A stretch of 64,000 nt of DNA from Posidonia oceanica (GCA_037176725.1 JAZBRS010000011.1:1922001-1986000); one strand, 5' to 3'. Shown: positions 1 to 10,983, counted from the first letter of the stretch. The notes: generated by a model from the sequence alone, not told the origin. Made by a program: numbers and translations.

Positions 1-1254
1 CAAGGACTAGCCCTCCTTTTGCACGACTTCGTATCAGATGGACGAAGTGCTGCCTGCTTGATTCCTCGTACCGGACAGACGTGGTCAAGCTCTCCTCGTG
101 CGACTTTGTACCGATCAGATGAAGTCTTGCTTGCTTGATTCCTCCAACTGGACGGACGAGGACTAGCCCTCGTTTCATGCGACATCGAACCGGATGAACG
201 AAGTCCCTCTTGCTTGATTCCACATACTAGACAGACGAGGACAAGCTCTCCGTTTGCGTGACTTCGTACTTGATGGACGAAGTCCTGCCTACGTGATTCC
301 TCGTAACGGACGGACGAGGACAAGCTCTCCTTCTGCACGACTTCGTACTGGATGGATGAAGTCCCGCCAGATCGATTCCTCCTACTGGTTGGACAAGGAC
401 AAGTACAACTTTCACGCGACTTTGTCCAGACAGACAAAATCCCGCTTGCTTGATTCCTCGTACCGGATGGACGAGAACAAGCTCTCATTTCACGCAACTT
501 TGTACTGGACAGACGAAGTCCAGCCGACATGATTCATCGTACCGGATGGACGAGGACAAGCTCACCTTTCGTGTGACTTCATACCACACGAACGAAGTCC
601 CTACCACTTCTTTCCTTGTATCGGACAGACAAGGACAAGCTTTCCTTTCGCGTGACTTCGTACTGACGGCTTGAAGTCCCGCCAGCTTGATTCCTCGTAC
701 AGGACGGACGAGGACTTGCTCTCCTTTCGCCCGACTTCGAACCGGATGGACATGGGCATGTTCTCCTTTCACGCGGCTTCGTACCAAATGGAGAGAAGTC
801 CTTCCTACTTGATTCCTCGTACTGAATGGACAAGGTCAAGCTCTCCTTTCATGAGACTTCGTATTAGACAGACAAAGTGCAGCCTGCTTGATACCTCGTA
901 CCGGACTGACTAGGAGAAGCCCTCCTTTCGTGCGACTTCATACCGGACGGACGAAATCTAGCTTGCTTGATTCCTCGTACGGGACAGACGAAGACAAGCC
1001 CTCCTTTCGCGCGACTTCGTACCGGTTGGACAAATTCCCTCCTGCTTGATTTCTCGTACCGGACGGACGAGGACATGCCATCCAATCGCGGGACTTCGTA
1101 CCAGCCGGACGAAGTCTCGCCTACTTGATTTCTCGTGCTGGATGCACGTGGACATGCTCTCCTCACTCGACTTCGTACCGGGCAGACATAGTCTCGCCTG
1201 CTTGTTTCCTCGTATCAGCCGGATGAAGACATGCTCTCCATTCGCCCGACTTCT
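1..1254. repeat. 79-bp tandem array of paired hairpins
   Basis: About 16 monomers recur at a regular spacing of 79 bp (key phrase gacttcgta near 26, 260, 339, 654, 854, 1012, 1091, 1170). One half-unit of 42 bp lies at 733-775. Each monomer holds two inverted repeats: GACTTCGT...ACGAAGTC and CCTCGT...ACGAGG. Both enclose nearly the same loop, ACCGGACGG or ACCGGATGG. The array joins the broken integrase of element A near 1255, so it is probably the 3' non-coding part of that element. Translations of it on both strands are by-products of the repeat. Its left end lies outside the window. Confidence 0.9.
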
Positions 1255-2225
1255 TCCCAATTTGGTCTCAGTTTCCCATGCTTGCGAGGAAGGATTTCTT
1301 TAAGCATCCATTCACCAATATTGAATTTACGTTCAATTACTTTCTTCTTATATGCTCTTGCAAGTCGTTCTTGGTAGAGGCGTGCATGCTCAACTGCTTG
1401 CAACCGCTTCTCATCTAGCAAATCTAACTGTAGACTTAATAATTGCCTCTTATCCTCGGCAGTTATCTCATTGTCAAGTTGTATCCTGGATGAGGGGACC
1501 ATGACCTCAAATGGGACTACCGTCTCCATATCATAAGTAAGCGCAAATGGGGTTTGGCCCGTAGGCGTTCTTATGGAGGTTCGATAGGCCCACAAGGTAT
1601 CAATTAGCTTATCTGTCTAGTCATGTCCCTTGGCTCCTTCTACCGTTTTCTTAAGAATTCGGATTAATGTTTTATTAGTAGCTTCAGCTTGCCCATTACC
1701 TTGTGGGTAATAGGGCGATGAATGATGCAAATCTATCTTAAACTTCTTACAGAGCTTTTTGAAGTCTTGGGATACGAAGATTGCGCCATTGTCTGCTACC
1801 AATTTCTTTAGGATCCCGAACCTTGAGATGATATTCTTCCGCACGAAGTTGCAAAGATTTGAAGCTTTGATTTCAGTGAACGCTTCTGCTTCAGCCCATT
1901 TGGTGAAGTACTCAGTGGCTGTGAGGATGAACCTATTCTGCTTTTCAATGTCGAATGGTCCCACAACATCAAATGCCCACATGGAGAAGGGCCACACTGC
2001 TTGAGTCGGGTTCAACTCTGATGCAGGCGCATGTATTCTGTCTGCATGGATCTAGCACTGCTTGCACCTTCTCACTTTATTTGCGCAATCTGCCTCCATT
2101 GTGGGCTAGTAGTACCCTCTACGCAGTATCATTTTTGCCATGAATTGAGAACTGATGTGTCCTCCACATATGCCTTCATGCATTTCTCCGATGATAACTT
2201 ACCTCCTCATAAGTGACACAGCGTA
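1255..2225 (-). pseudogene. Integrase of element A, truncated and with nonsense codons
   Basis: Integrase inserts element cDNA into the host chromosome. Seen in order on the minus strand: a zinc-binding HHCC module (H-EGICGG-H near 2185, RRCKQC near 2070), the catalytic core with all three acidic residues (FDVVGPF, VADNGAIF, GQAEATNK) at 2015-1617, and a C-terminal domain at 1595-1255. The C-terminal GPY/F motif is cut: the reading stops making sense after KLRPNWEE, where the 79-bp array begins. In-frame stops lie near 1616 and in the HHCC region, with a frameshift near 2190. Not functional. Confidence 0.92.
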
Positions 2226-2890
2226 GCTCTATTCTGCTGAAAGACCTTTTGAAAAGGACCCCGGCTCTCATGAAGTATCTTGTGGCCACCATCCTCCGAA
2301 CTGCCTCCTTGTCTTGTAAAGTTGCGTAGTCGGGGAAGATCCTGTCTTGAATGTAGTTCTGGATGTCAAAGAACCATGGGTTCCCGTCATCTTCTATGTT
2401 GTAGCAAACTTCAAACATGCCTACCCTTGATTCCCCAACTTTTTGTCTAAGCTCCACGGCCCATGGCTCAGTTGAGTCAATGGCAGGTATCCCGTGTTGC
2501 TGAACCATTATTGTTTGCTCCCGGACATTGATGGGGAACTCGATTGAGGAAGTCAGCGAAGCGAGAGCATCTGCTAGTAGGTTATGACTCCGGAGGGTGT
2601 GGACGAACACCACTTGCTGAAACCGTGCCAATAGGAGGCATGCAATGCCCTTGTATTCTTCTAGCCTTGGGTTGAGGGTTCTATACTTGTTCAGAATTTG
2701 TCATAGAACCAATTGGGAGTCTTCGATGAGTTTCAACCGCTTTGCCCCTAACTCTAGTGCTAGGCGTAGTCTAAGGATCAAGGCCTCGTATTCTGTGACA
2801 TTATTGGTATTTGCGGCGAAGTTTAGCTGCACAGCTCGAGGAATGAGAACTCCTTTTGGAGTAAGAAGTGCTACTTCGATGCCCGTCCCC
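2226..2890 (-). pseudogene. Archaeal-type RNase H (aRH) of element A, C-terminal part, plus linker to integrase
   Basis: This second RNase H is diagnostic of Tat-lineage elements. The part after the S1 insertion reads GTGIEVALLTPKG, then NNVTEYEALILRLRLALELG, then a region ending in LLADALASLTSS, matching the fold's conserved glutamate and later segments. A TGA near 2700 interrupts it. Its first codons (WTLYFD, then a TGA where glycine is expected) lie at 8318-8354 beyond the S1 insertion. Removing S1 plus one target copy restores the frame. Compare the intact-looking aRH in element D near 60710. Confidence 0.9.
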
Positions 2891-3596
2891 TGTAAACACC
2901 CCATTTTGACAGGCTGAATTGGTGGAATCTCTCTCTCTGGTGGCTTCTGGACCAAACCAACACCTAAACCCAAACCTAAAACCACACCCTCCTTTTCATC
3001 CTTCTCTTCAAAACAAGCCCAAACTTAACCTAGAATTACACTCATTTCCCAAGCCCAAAAACTACCCAAAAACTATAGGAAAACTCACCCTTCCTGACTT
3101 AGCAAACCCACCAAAAACTCTTAGAAATTTCAAACCAAAACCACTCCCAAAAACCCTAGAAAACCTAAGTAAAACTACCATTTTTTCTACACCTCAAAAC
3201 CCTTCCAAAACCTTCCTAAATCCAGATCCAAACCCTAGGTCCAACACTAGAGACTCTAGGCCACATACTCCCCAAATTTCACCTCTTTTCTAAACCTCTA
3301 ACCCCTTCATTTATTCAAATTATCCTTTTCTCTCTCCTGGATTATTCTTTTCTCTCTCCTCTCTCTCTCCTTCGTATTCTCCTTCTTTTCACTCCCTTCT
3401 CTCCCTTTTTCTTGCTTGGCTGTGGGCTCGCCTTGTGCATCTATCTCTTATGCATTTTATTTGTATTTTTATTTTATTTTTAGCTTATTCCTTGATTTTC
3501 CAATATTTATTTTCCTTCCACTCCTATCTTTCTTCTTTACTCCTTTATTTCTCCCTTTTCTTCTTCCTTTTCCTTTTCTTTTCTTTCTTCCACTAA

Positions 3597-4215
3597 ACCC
3601 TCAAAAAACCTTTAAAAAACCTTTAAAACTCTAAAAAGGAAAAACAAATCAAAACCCTAAAAAGAAATAATTAAAAAACTTAAACAAACAAAAAAAAACA
3701 AGAACCTAACTAAATCTAACTAAAAAGGAAAACCATGGATGCAATCTAAAAATATAAAACAAACAAAAAGAAAATGCTATAAAAACAAACAAAACAAAAA
3801 TATAATCAAAACAAACAAAAAGAAAGAACCCTATTAAAAATAACAACAAACAAAAGTAAATCCTAAGAAAGAAGAAACAATTAAAAAACCCTAGGATAAG
3901 TAATTAAAAAACAATTAACAAATCCAAAGAAGCAATTAAAACTTAAAACAATTTAAAAGACCTAATTAAAAAGAAAAGAGAGGAAAAACATAACAAGAAA
4001 AACCTAACTTAAAAATAATTAAAAAACTTAACAACCATTTAAAACAAACTTAAAAAGAAACAATTTAAAGAAAACTTAAGAAAAATCATAAAAAACTTAA
4101 TCAAAACTAAAACCCCTCTTAACTCTAATTTAAAAAATTAACTAATTAAAGAACAATCCTTCAAAACCTAATTAAAAATCCTAACCTAAAAACAACCATT
4201 CTAAAATATTTCCAA
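3597..4215. repeat. A-rich low-complexity tract in S1
   Basis: The plus strand is dominated by A-runs separated by short aacctaa, aattaaaa and aaccct words, with no open frame of note. S2 has a matching tract at about 38410-39200. It is followed in both LTRs by a long C/T-rich stretch (4215-4960; 39210-39480). No gene is seen. Confidence 0.8.
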
Positions 4216-5334
4216 ATCCTTTCTTATTTTATTTCATTTTAATTTTTCTTCTTTTTCTTCCTTTCCTTTTTCTTCTTCCCCATCTCCCTTCTTTTCTTTC
4301 TTCTTTTTTCTTTTCTTCTTCTTCCTCAAGCCAAAGCCCATGGCCCATCTCTTCCCCTCCTCCTTCTTCTTTTTTTCCTCTTCTTCCTCCATTCTTCTTC
4401 TTTTCTTCCAAACCTACAGCACTCCTCTCCCTCTCCTTTCTCCCCCTTTTTTTATTTTTCAAAACTTAAATCTCCCACCACTTCTCCATCACATCCATCT
4501 CTTCTTCCCTCCAACTCTCCTCCATAAAAACCACAGCCGACCTCTCCTTCTTTCTCCTTCTGGCTGGCCAAAAAAAAACCATCAAACCAACCTCCTCCTC
4601 TCCACTCTCACTTTTTTCTCCTTTCAACAACCACCCAACAGACCATCACTCCAGCCACTTCTCCTTCTCTTTTTTCTCCAACACCACCATCAGACCACAA
4701 CCACCACAACCCAACACCAACAGACCCCCTCTCCTCTTGTTTTTTTTGTTTTTTCGGCCAACTCCCAAACAAGCAACCCATAGCCAACACCTCCACAAAC
4801 ACAGCCCACTCCCACCATACCACGGCCTCCACAACCCTCTCCAGACTTCCACCATATCCTTCCCAACCCAGAAGTCGGAGAGAGGGAGAAGAAACCAGAG
4901 GAAGAAGAAACCAGAAGAGAGAGAAAATGCAGTAAACTTCTCCTAATTTCTGCGACCACCTCGGTGCACGAAAAAATTATCCGAGCCCACCACTAGATCC
5001 GTCTCGTTCTCTCGTCCGTCCCCATATTTTTATTTTCGCGTTTCGAGCCCTATAGCACCCACAGAAGCTCGCCGGAGTTAGCCTTCTTCCTCGGCGCCGG
5101 TCGCCAGAGCAGTGGCCACGTCGCCTCCCCATGCCGCCACACCGCCCGCCAGGCCGCGCCACCACTCCTCGTGCCTCCGCTGGACCCCCCACAGGCTAGC
5201 TGCGCTGCCAGCACGTCAGTCCGCCCCCTCCTCCGCCGCTAGAAGCTTGTCGGCGTCGCAGCACCCGCATGCTACTGTGCATGATACAGTAGGTGCTATT
5301 CGTTTCTTTCGTTTTTTTTATTTTTCCTTAACTT

Positions 5335-6290
5335 AGGAACTTTACCACACATTGCATTTCTACCTTGTAGTTTTAATTATTTGCTTTTAGGTCCTTCATC
5401 AGTTTATAACTCATTTAAATCTAAATAAAAATCATATAAAATTGCATAAAAAATATGTAGTTTCCTTTATTTGCATGTAAGTTCTATTGTAGTTTAAAAA
5501 GTTTGATTTCTTTTAGTTTTAGCCCAAATACTTATTTTTATTGCAACTTAGTCTTCTGCAGTTCAAGCTTTTTACTTTTTTCTTTAGTTTTAGCCCTGTT
5601 ACTTATTTTATTTGCATAATGGTCCTGCTCTAGTGTAAAATGGTTTTCTGTTCTTTATTTTCTAGTCCAGTAGCTTTTTATTTTTGCAGTTAGGTCCTGT
5701 GATTGATAAATGCCATTTAAATGCCTGCTATTATCTTATTAAATTGTTGTTAAGTCCTGTTCTTTATTTTATTTGCCATTTAGTCCTCTGATCTATTGTT
5801 AAACCATTTAATTTCTTATTTTTCCATACTGCATTGCACTTTTATCCCATCTTTCTTTATTTTTGCATTTTAGTCCATCATTTGCATGCACAGATCATTT
5901 GAGAGCATTGTTTTTCTTATAAAATTGCATTTTAGCCCTTGCATGTTTCAAAATTGCACATAGGTCCTCTACAAGTTTACAAAGCTCATTCGAATACATA
6001 CTTTTGCTTATAAAATTGCATTTTAGCCCCTACATGTTTTAATATTGCACATTAGTCATTTGCATGTTTACAAAATTCATTTAAATGCATGTTTTACATT
6101 ATTAAATTGCATTTCAGACCCTGCATTTTGTTTTAATTGCATTCAGACCCCTAAGTTCTCAAAAACCTTGCATATAAGCCCCTAACTTTTCAAAATTCTT
6201 GCATTTAGGTCCCCCACTTTTTCAAAACTTGCATATAGGTTCCTAAGTTTTCTGAAAAGTCATTCTCAGGTCCGTTCTTGCATTCCTGCA
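5335..6290. repeat. Degenerate TTGCATTTTAGCCC repeat zone in S1
   Basis: Phrases such as aaattgcattttagcccctgc and aaaattgcacataggtcc recur irregularly every 40-70 bp. The same zone is found in S2 (about 41050-42010), and at the right edge of the window on the minus strand (63840-64000). It appears to be an old, diverged tandem expansion inside the S-family LTR. No gene is seen. Confidence 0.7.
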
Positions 6291-6549
6291 TGCATTTGCA
6301 CCCATGCATCTTTGCATACACTTAAGCATACTTAGCTCCCATTTACATGGGAGGACCTGTTTTGCACACCCCTAGGACCTCATTTACACATAGATCCATT
6401 CTTCTCCCTTGTTCTTAGCCCTCCTGCCTTGAAGCCTGCATATCTTCTGATCGGGCTGCCGGATCTTCTCAACCAAGCTACTTGGACAACCCCGGCGGAG
6501 CGCTCTTCCACATGGACCAAGCATTTCTCAGATCAGGCTTTAGATTTCC

Positions 6550-6558
6550 AAGGTAAGT
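6550..6558 (+). other. Candidate 5' splice site in S1 LTR
   Basis: CAAG|GTAAGTCC matches the plant donor consensus. The same site with similar flanks occurs in S2 (donor at 42338) and in the minus-strand S LTR (acttac at 63587-63592). The preceding roughly 120 bp (gcatatcttctgat... to agatcaggctttagattt) is also conserved in all three, as expected for an exon. Confidence 0.55.
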
Positions 6559-7017
6559 CCACCTGAACCCCTGCACAGCATACTTTGCACACCATTTGCA
6601 TTGCATGCATTTTTTTGCTTTCTGTTTCCTCAAGCATTTAGACTAGGACTCCCTCTTCCTATCTATCAACTCTGTCTTCTCTTTTTGCGTTCTCTAAGTG
6701 CCTTGTGTTGTGTTTCCCCTGGATTCACTACTAATTGTGACTTTCTTCCCCCTTTTCCACGATCCGATCGCATCGTGAGCTTTTGGCAACGTGCGAGACA
6801 TATCGTAGGACACTTTGGTGGGAAATGGTCACAGAACAGTGGTAATCCTCTCACTTGCTTCCCTTCCCCTTTGCAGGTCTTCACACCTACATTGCGTGGT
6901 CTCTAAGTGGCACTTGTTCTTACACTAGCATCGTTTACCTCCCCATTGCTTCTCTTGCTCTTCCCCTTTGCATTTGCATCTGCATCCGCATGGCTTTATC
7001 GATGTTTTATTTCGCTT

Positions 7018-7620
7018 GCTTTGGCACCGTTTTGCGTGCCCACTTTGTTTTGGCACCGTCTTGCATGCCCGCTTTGTTTTCATGCACCGTTTTGCGTGCC
7101 CGCTTTGTTTTGGCACCATTTTGCATGCCCGCTTTTCTTTTGGCACCGTTTTGCATGCCGGCTTTGTTTTGGTACCGTTTTGCATGCTCGCTTTGCTTTC
7201 TTGCACCGTTTTGCATGCCCGCTTTCCTTTTGGCACTGTTTTACGTGCCTGCTTTCCTTTTGGCACCGTTTGGCGTGCCCGCTTTGTCTTTGGCACCGTT
7301 TTACGTGCTTGCTTTGCTTTCTTACACCGTTTCGCGTGCCACTTATGTTTCTTGCACCGTTTTGCGTGCTGGCTTTGTTTTCTGCACCGTTTCGCGTGCT
7401 GCCTTGTTTTCTCATACCGTTTTGCATGTCGCTTTGCTTTCTTGCACCGTTTCGCGTACCGCTTCTGTTTCTTGCACCGTTTTGCGTGATGGCTTTGTTT
7501 TCTGCACTGTTTCGCTTGCTGCTTTGTTTCCTCGCACTGTTTCGCGTGCCGCTCTTGTTTTCTTGCACCGTTTCACATGCCATTCTCGTTTCTTGCTTTG
7601 TTTTGCGTGTTTTATGTTGT
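7018..7620 (+). repeat. 29-30 bp tandem array in S1 LTR
   Basis: About 20 copies of GCACCGTTTTGCGTGCC followed by cgctttgtttt. Shorter or longer versions are at 17570-17712 (about 5 copies), 42804-43010 (about 7) and 62735-63135 (minus strand, about 13), always at the same place in the S LTR. Many units are 30 bp, a multiple of three, and lack stops. Long open frames therefore appear in several phases on both strands; none looks like a protein. Confidence 0.92.
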
Positions 7621-7910
7621 TTTCTCTTGCATGTCGCTCGCATTGCTTGGTTTTACCGCCGTTTTGCTTTTCCGCTTGCATTTGCATATAGGGCAGTGAT
7701 GCTTACTGCCTAGAGTTCCCACGAGCCAGGTTTCGACCGGTTCGGAACACAGACAACGTTGCTGAGTGCTTAGACTGCATGTTTACTTCCTTGCATCGCA
7801 TCCGATCACTTGGAGCACACCTTTGAGCATCTGATTAGGCATTCATGGCACTTAGGCATTCAAACCTGCATTTCCCTACGTATGCAAGCGTAAGCCTAGA
7901 GAGACCGATT

Positions 7911-7968
7911 CTCGGGCGTGTCGGGGGTGCCTAACACCTTCCCCTCACGTAACAGGAGTCCTTGCCCA
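7911..7968 (+). promoter_or_regulatory. Conserved LTR box (GGGGGTGCCTAACACCTTCCC)
   Basis: This block (cgggcgtgtcgggggtgcct, then aacaccttcccc, then taacaggagtccttgccc) occurs once in each LTR copy of the window, in both the S family and the B/D/E families. Other copies: 18009-18065, 19941-19999, 43303-43360, 43764-43820, 44328-44385 (minus), 52231-52287, 62366-62425 (minus). GGTG-CCTAA-CACC can fold into a short stem-loop. Its function is unknown; the position is in the R/U5 part, roughly 250-600 bp before the LTR 3' end. Confidence 0.8.
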
Positions 7969-8317
7969 TTTTTTTGGCCCGTAATGACCATATTGCCCTT
8001 ATCCTAGGCATGAGTCATATCATTTGCATTCATTTGCATTTGTTTTCCTTTGCATTGCTCTGCATTGCATCCTTTGCTTGGTTTTGCATGTTAATTCACG
8101 CATTTCCCTCGGTTTTCCTTGTCTCCCGATAATAGACACGGTGGTGACTCTGAATTGTCTTATCTTCTTCTTTTCTTATGTTTTCTCCTCTGTTTCAAAT
8201 GTTTTCGAGTTGAGCCTTCCTCCTCGGACATAGCCGCTTATAGTGACCCTGATTCCGATCGGTGCACGCAAGCTTTTGGCAGTGTGCATGGACGATCTGA
8301 ACATCGGGATTACTACA

Positions 8318-9056
8318 CCCCCTGTCTGTTGAGTGCTCAATCAAAGTAGAGAGTCCATTGTTGAGTGGGAGACTCGGTGGCTTGTATTTCCAGTGTCTCC
8401 TCATCGAGGAAGTCTGTTCGGACTGGTTGATAATCTTCTATTAGTAATTCTGCTAGGTGATCTGCAATGGCCTGCCCCTTGACTGCCTTTTGGGACACAT
8501 ATTGTAAGTTGAATTCAGTGAGGAGGAGTTGCCACCTTGCCAACCTTCCAGTGAGGGCTGGCTTCTCGAACATATATTTGATTGGGTCCATTTTGGCAAT
8601 GTAACAGACTTTATGGGCTAGGAAGTAGTGTCTCAACTTTTGAGATGCCCATACCAAGGCCAAGCAATGCTTTTCTATGGCTGTATACTTCTCCTCATAG
8701 CCCAGGAAAGTTCTACTCAGATAGTAGATAGCTTTTTCCTTTTTCCCATCCTCATCATGCTGAGCTAGCACTACCCCTATTGACGATGCAGTGGCTGCCA
8801 CATAGAGTAGCAAAGGCTTCCCTGGCACAGGTGCTGACAAGACTGGGGGAGTCATGAGATATGCTTTGAGTTCATCAAAAGCTTTCTGGCATTTCTCATC
8901 CCAGGTGAATTCCCTTCCTCCCTTCAGTAACTCATAAAATGGCTTACATCGATCTGCATGCTGTGAGATGAATCTCCTAATGAATTGTAAGCGGCCAATA
9001 AGTCCTCTGAGTTCCTTGATGTTTCGGGGCAAAGGCATCTGTGCTATTGCTCTGGC
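8318..9056 (-). pseudogene. Gypsy-type RNase H and RT connection of element A
   Basis: It degrades the RNA strand of the RNA/DNA hybrid during reverse transcription. On the minus strand the RT thumb/connection (IKELRGLIGRLQFIRRFI) is followed by the RNase H domain: LLLYVAATASSIGVVLAQ, KAIYYLSRTFLGYEEKYT, ALVWASQKLRHYF and TGRLARWQLLL. Then comes a tether to WTLYFD, where the second RNase H begins and a TGA appears. It is in frame with the RT upstream except for a stop near 9057. The 3' continuation is separated by S1. Confidence 0.92.
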
Positions 9057-10004
9057 CTTCTATGGGTCCACCTCGATCCCTCTTTTGCTGATGATGAAGC
9101 CCAGTAGCTTCCCGGTAGTTACCCTAAACACACATTTCTTTGGGTTCATTTTCAGCTGATATTGCCTTGCTCTACTCAGTACCCTTCTTAGCGCCTCAAA
9201 GTGTGCCTCCCTTGTTCTTGATTTGACCAAGATGTTGTCAACATACACTTCCATGCAATCGTGCATCATGTTGTGGAAGATGGCCATCATCGCTCTCTGA
9301 TATGTTGCGCCGGCGTTCTTGAGACCGAATGGCATGACTACGTAGCAGTACGTCCCCCATGGTGTGATGAACAACGTCTTCTCTTGGTCCTCCTCTGCTA
9401 GCTTGATCTGGTTGTAACCAGAGAAACCATCCATGAAAGATAGCATCTCGAATCCTGCTGTATTGTCCACTAGCAAGTCAATATGTGGCAAAGGGAAGTC
9501 ATCCTTGGGATAGGCGACGTTGAGGTTGCGATAGTCAATGCAAACCCGAACTTTCCCGTCCTTCTTGGCCACTGGTACTATATTTGAGACCTAACTGGGG
9601 TACACAACCACTCTGATGAATTTTGCTTTGTGGAGCTTGTCAATTTCTTCTTTGACTTTGAGGACGAGTTCCAGCCTTAGTCGCCTCAGCTTCTGCTTGA
9701 CGGGCTTGGTTCCAGAGTTTAGTGGAAGCAGGTGTTCCACTAGGGCTGAATGCAGTCCAAGCATATCCTCGTATTTGAAGGCTAGCACATCCACAAATTC
9801 CTTCAAGATTTGGACCATTTCCTCCCGCTCTTCTGGGCTCAGGCTTGCACTTATGAGTATTGGTTTTGGCTCTTTGGTGGTTCCCAGGTTGACCTCCATG
9901 GTCTCCTCTTCAGCTGCCTTGGTTTGCTCATCATATGAGGTGCTTAAGGAGGTCTGAGTCTGCCTCTTGATCTTCTTCCTCATCACTGCAGCTAACCAGC
10001 TCAT
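9057..10004 (-). pseudogene. Reverse transcriptase of element A with altered catalytic motif
   Basis: RNA-dependent DNA polymerase. Visible: SASLSPEEREEMVQILKE, KPVKQKLRRL, KDGKVRVCIDYRNLN, FPLPHIDLLVDNTAG, FMDGFSGYNQI, TPWGTYCYVVMPFGLKNAGA and GKLLGFIISKRGIEVDP. The catalytic box reads YVDN (near 9240-9251) instead of YVDD, replacing one catalytic aspartate. Stops lie at about 9590 and 9057. The frame differs from that of the gag-protease part, so a frameshift, a programmed shift or an intron once joined them. Confidence 0.93.
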
Positions 10005-10983
10005 ATGCTTCTATTCCTGCACACTTCCTAAACCGATCAAATTCTTCTACTAGGAAGACCATGTTAGCAGTAGCCAGCTCCTGAGGCAATGCCTCCGTGT
10101 ATTGACACACGCGCACAATTTTGGAAGCGGTGGCCGAAGTTGACCGCGAGCAGCTAGAACTAACATGGTGATCCTCTCCCTTATTGAAAACAGAAAGTAA
10201 ATTACTTTTATTCCTAGGAAATGAAAATAATGCGAAATTAAACAAAGTTTTATTTACAGCATTTAGGGGGATGCCCCTAGAGTTACCTCCATCAGTAGAG
10301 GTAGGTGCTTCTCTAGGCGGGCTCGTCAGGATTGACGTTCCCATCATCTTCGAGAAGCTCATAGTCGGCTCCTAGATCGGGGTCAACTTCAGGTCTCTGA
10401 GGTTGCAGACCTTCAGAGAGATCGGTTGTGAGGCGGCTGACCTTGTCTATGAGTCGTTGTGACTTGCGTAGAATTTGCCCCAACCTTTGCTCCAAGGAGG
10501 ACAAGATGTCCGGAGCTGGAGGAGGCGGAAGCTTGGAAGCGGCGATGCCGGAAGAAGAGGGAGAAGTAGAAAGAGGCGGCTGATCCAGAGGTTCGGGGGC
10601 CGCGGCGCCAGAAGGAGAGGGCGAAGAAGGAAGAGGTGGCCGATCCGGAGGTTCGGGGGCCGGTGCGCCTAATAATGGTGGCGGTGATGTTGCAGTCTGA
10701 CCTTCGTGAGGTTTTGCTGGCAACTCTTTTGCAGTCTGACCTTCGTGAGGTTTTGCTGCTACAGTTTGGCCTTCATGTGGCTCTGCTGTCAACTCCCTTG
10801 CAGTTTGACCTTCATGAGCCTCTGCTGGCAATTCAAGTGTTTGGAATAAGCCGGAAATGTTTACGTCGGCTGTGTCCTCTGCACTTTGGAGAGTGTGTTT
10901 GGTTGATTGCGCCAAAATAATATTTGCCAGGGGGATGAATTCGGATCGAATATCCCTACGCTAGTAAAATGTCCTTGTAGATT
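10005..10983 (-). pseudogene. Linker region between G-patch-like motif and RT in element A
   Basis: The frame 10915-10313 (200 codons) starts with four spaced copies of HEGQT, followed by a proline/serine-rich stretch and an acidic end (ADYELLEDDGNVNPDEP). A second frame at 10362-9931 contains EEFDRFRKCAGIEAYELVSC and an acidic tail. I recognise no known domain. Ogre elements are known to carry an intron between protease and RT; the frame changes here would fit that, but no splice site pair is proven. Confidence 0.6.

Larger units (their letters stand above)
2891..8317 (+). mobile_element. S1: 5.4-kb solo LTR inserted in element A
   Basis: Begins TGTAAACACCCCATTTTGAC and ends GGGATTACTACA, the same end as S2 (43653), the fragment at 18414 and the minus-strand copy at 62015. 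Flanks are tcccc (2886-2890) and ccccc (8318-8322), a 5-bp target duplication with one difference. Removing LTR plus one target copy restores the reading frame of A's aRH. No gag or pol is present inside, so it is a solo LTR left by LTR-LTR recombination. The body holds an A-rich tract, a pyrimidine-rich tract, a degenerate gcattttagccc repeat zone, a 29-30 bp array and the conserved 3' box. Confidence 0.9.

Noticed and set aside
50..1260. Many ORFs of 60-126 codons across the 79-bp array
   Set aside because: Frames change with the repeat; both strands are open; no family resemblance.
2961..3240. Telomere-like repeats (cctaaaccc words here and at 35505-35580)
   Set aside because: Irregular, never more than two exact CCCTAAA-type units in a row; compositional feature of the LTR start.
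4229..4960. ORFs rich in K/E/R (minus) or F/P/S (plus), e.g. 4340-4783
   Set aside because: Produced by the pyrimidine-rich tract of the S LTR; low complexity with no conserved counterpart in S2.
6855..7713. Overlapping ORFs of 170-280 codons on both strands in S1 (similar at 42642-43131 and 62641-63172)
   Set aside because: They are translations of the 29-30 bp array in different phases: cysteine/phenylalanine-rich or lysine-rich repeats with no domain, no conservation of phase between LTR copies, and inside an LTR.
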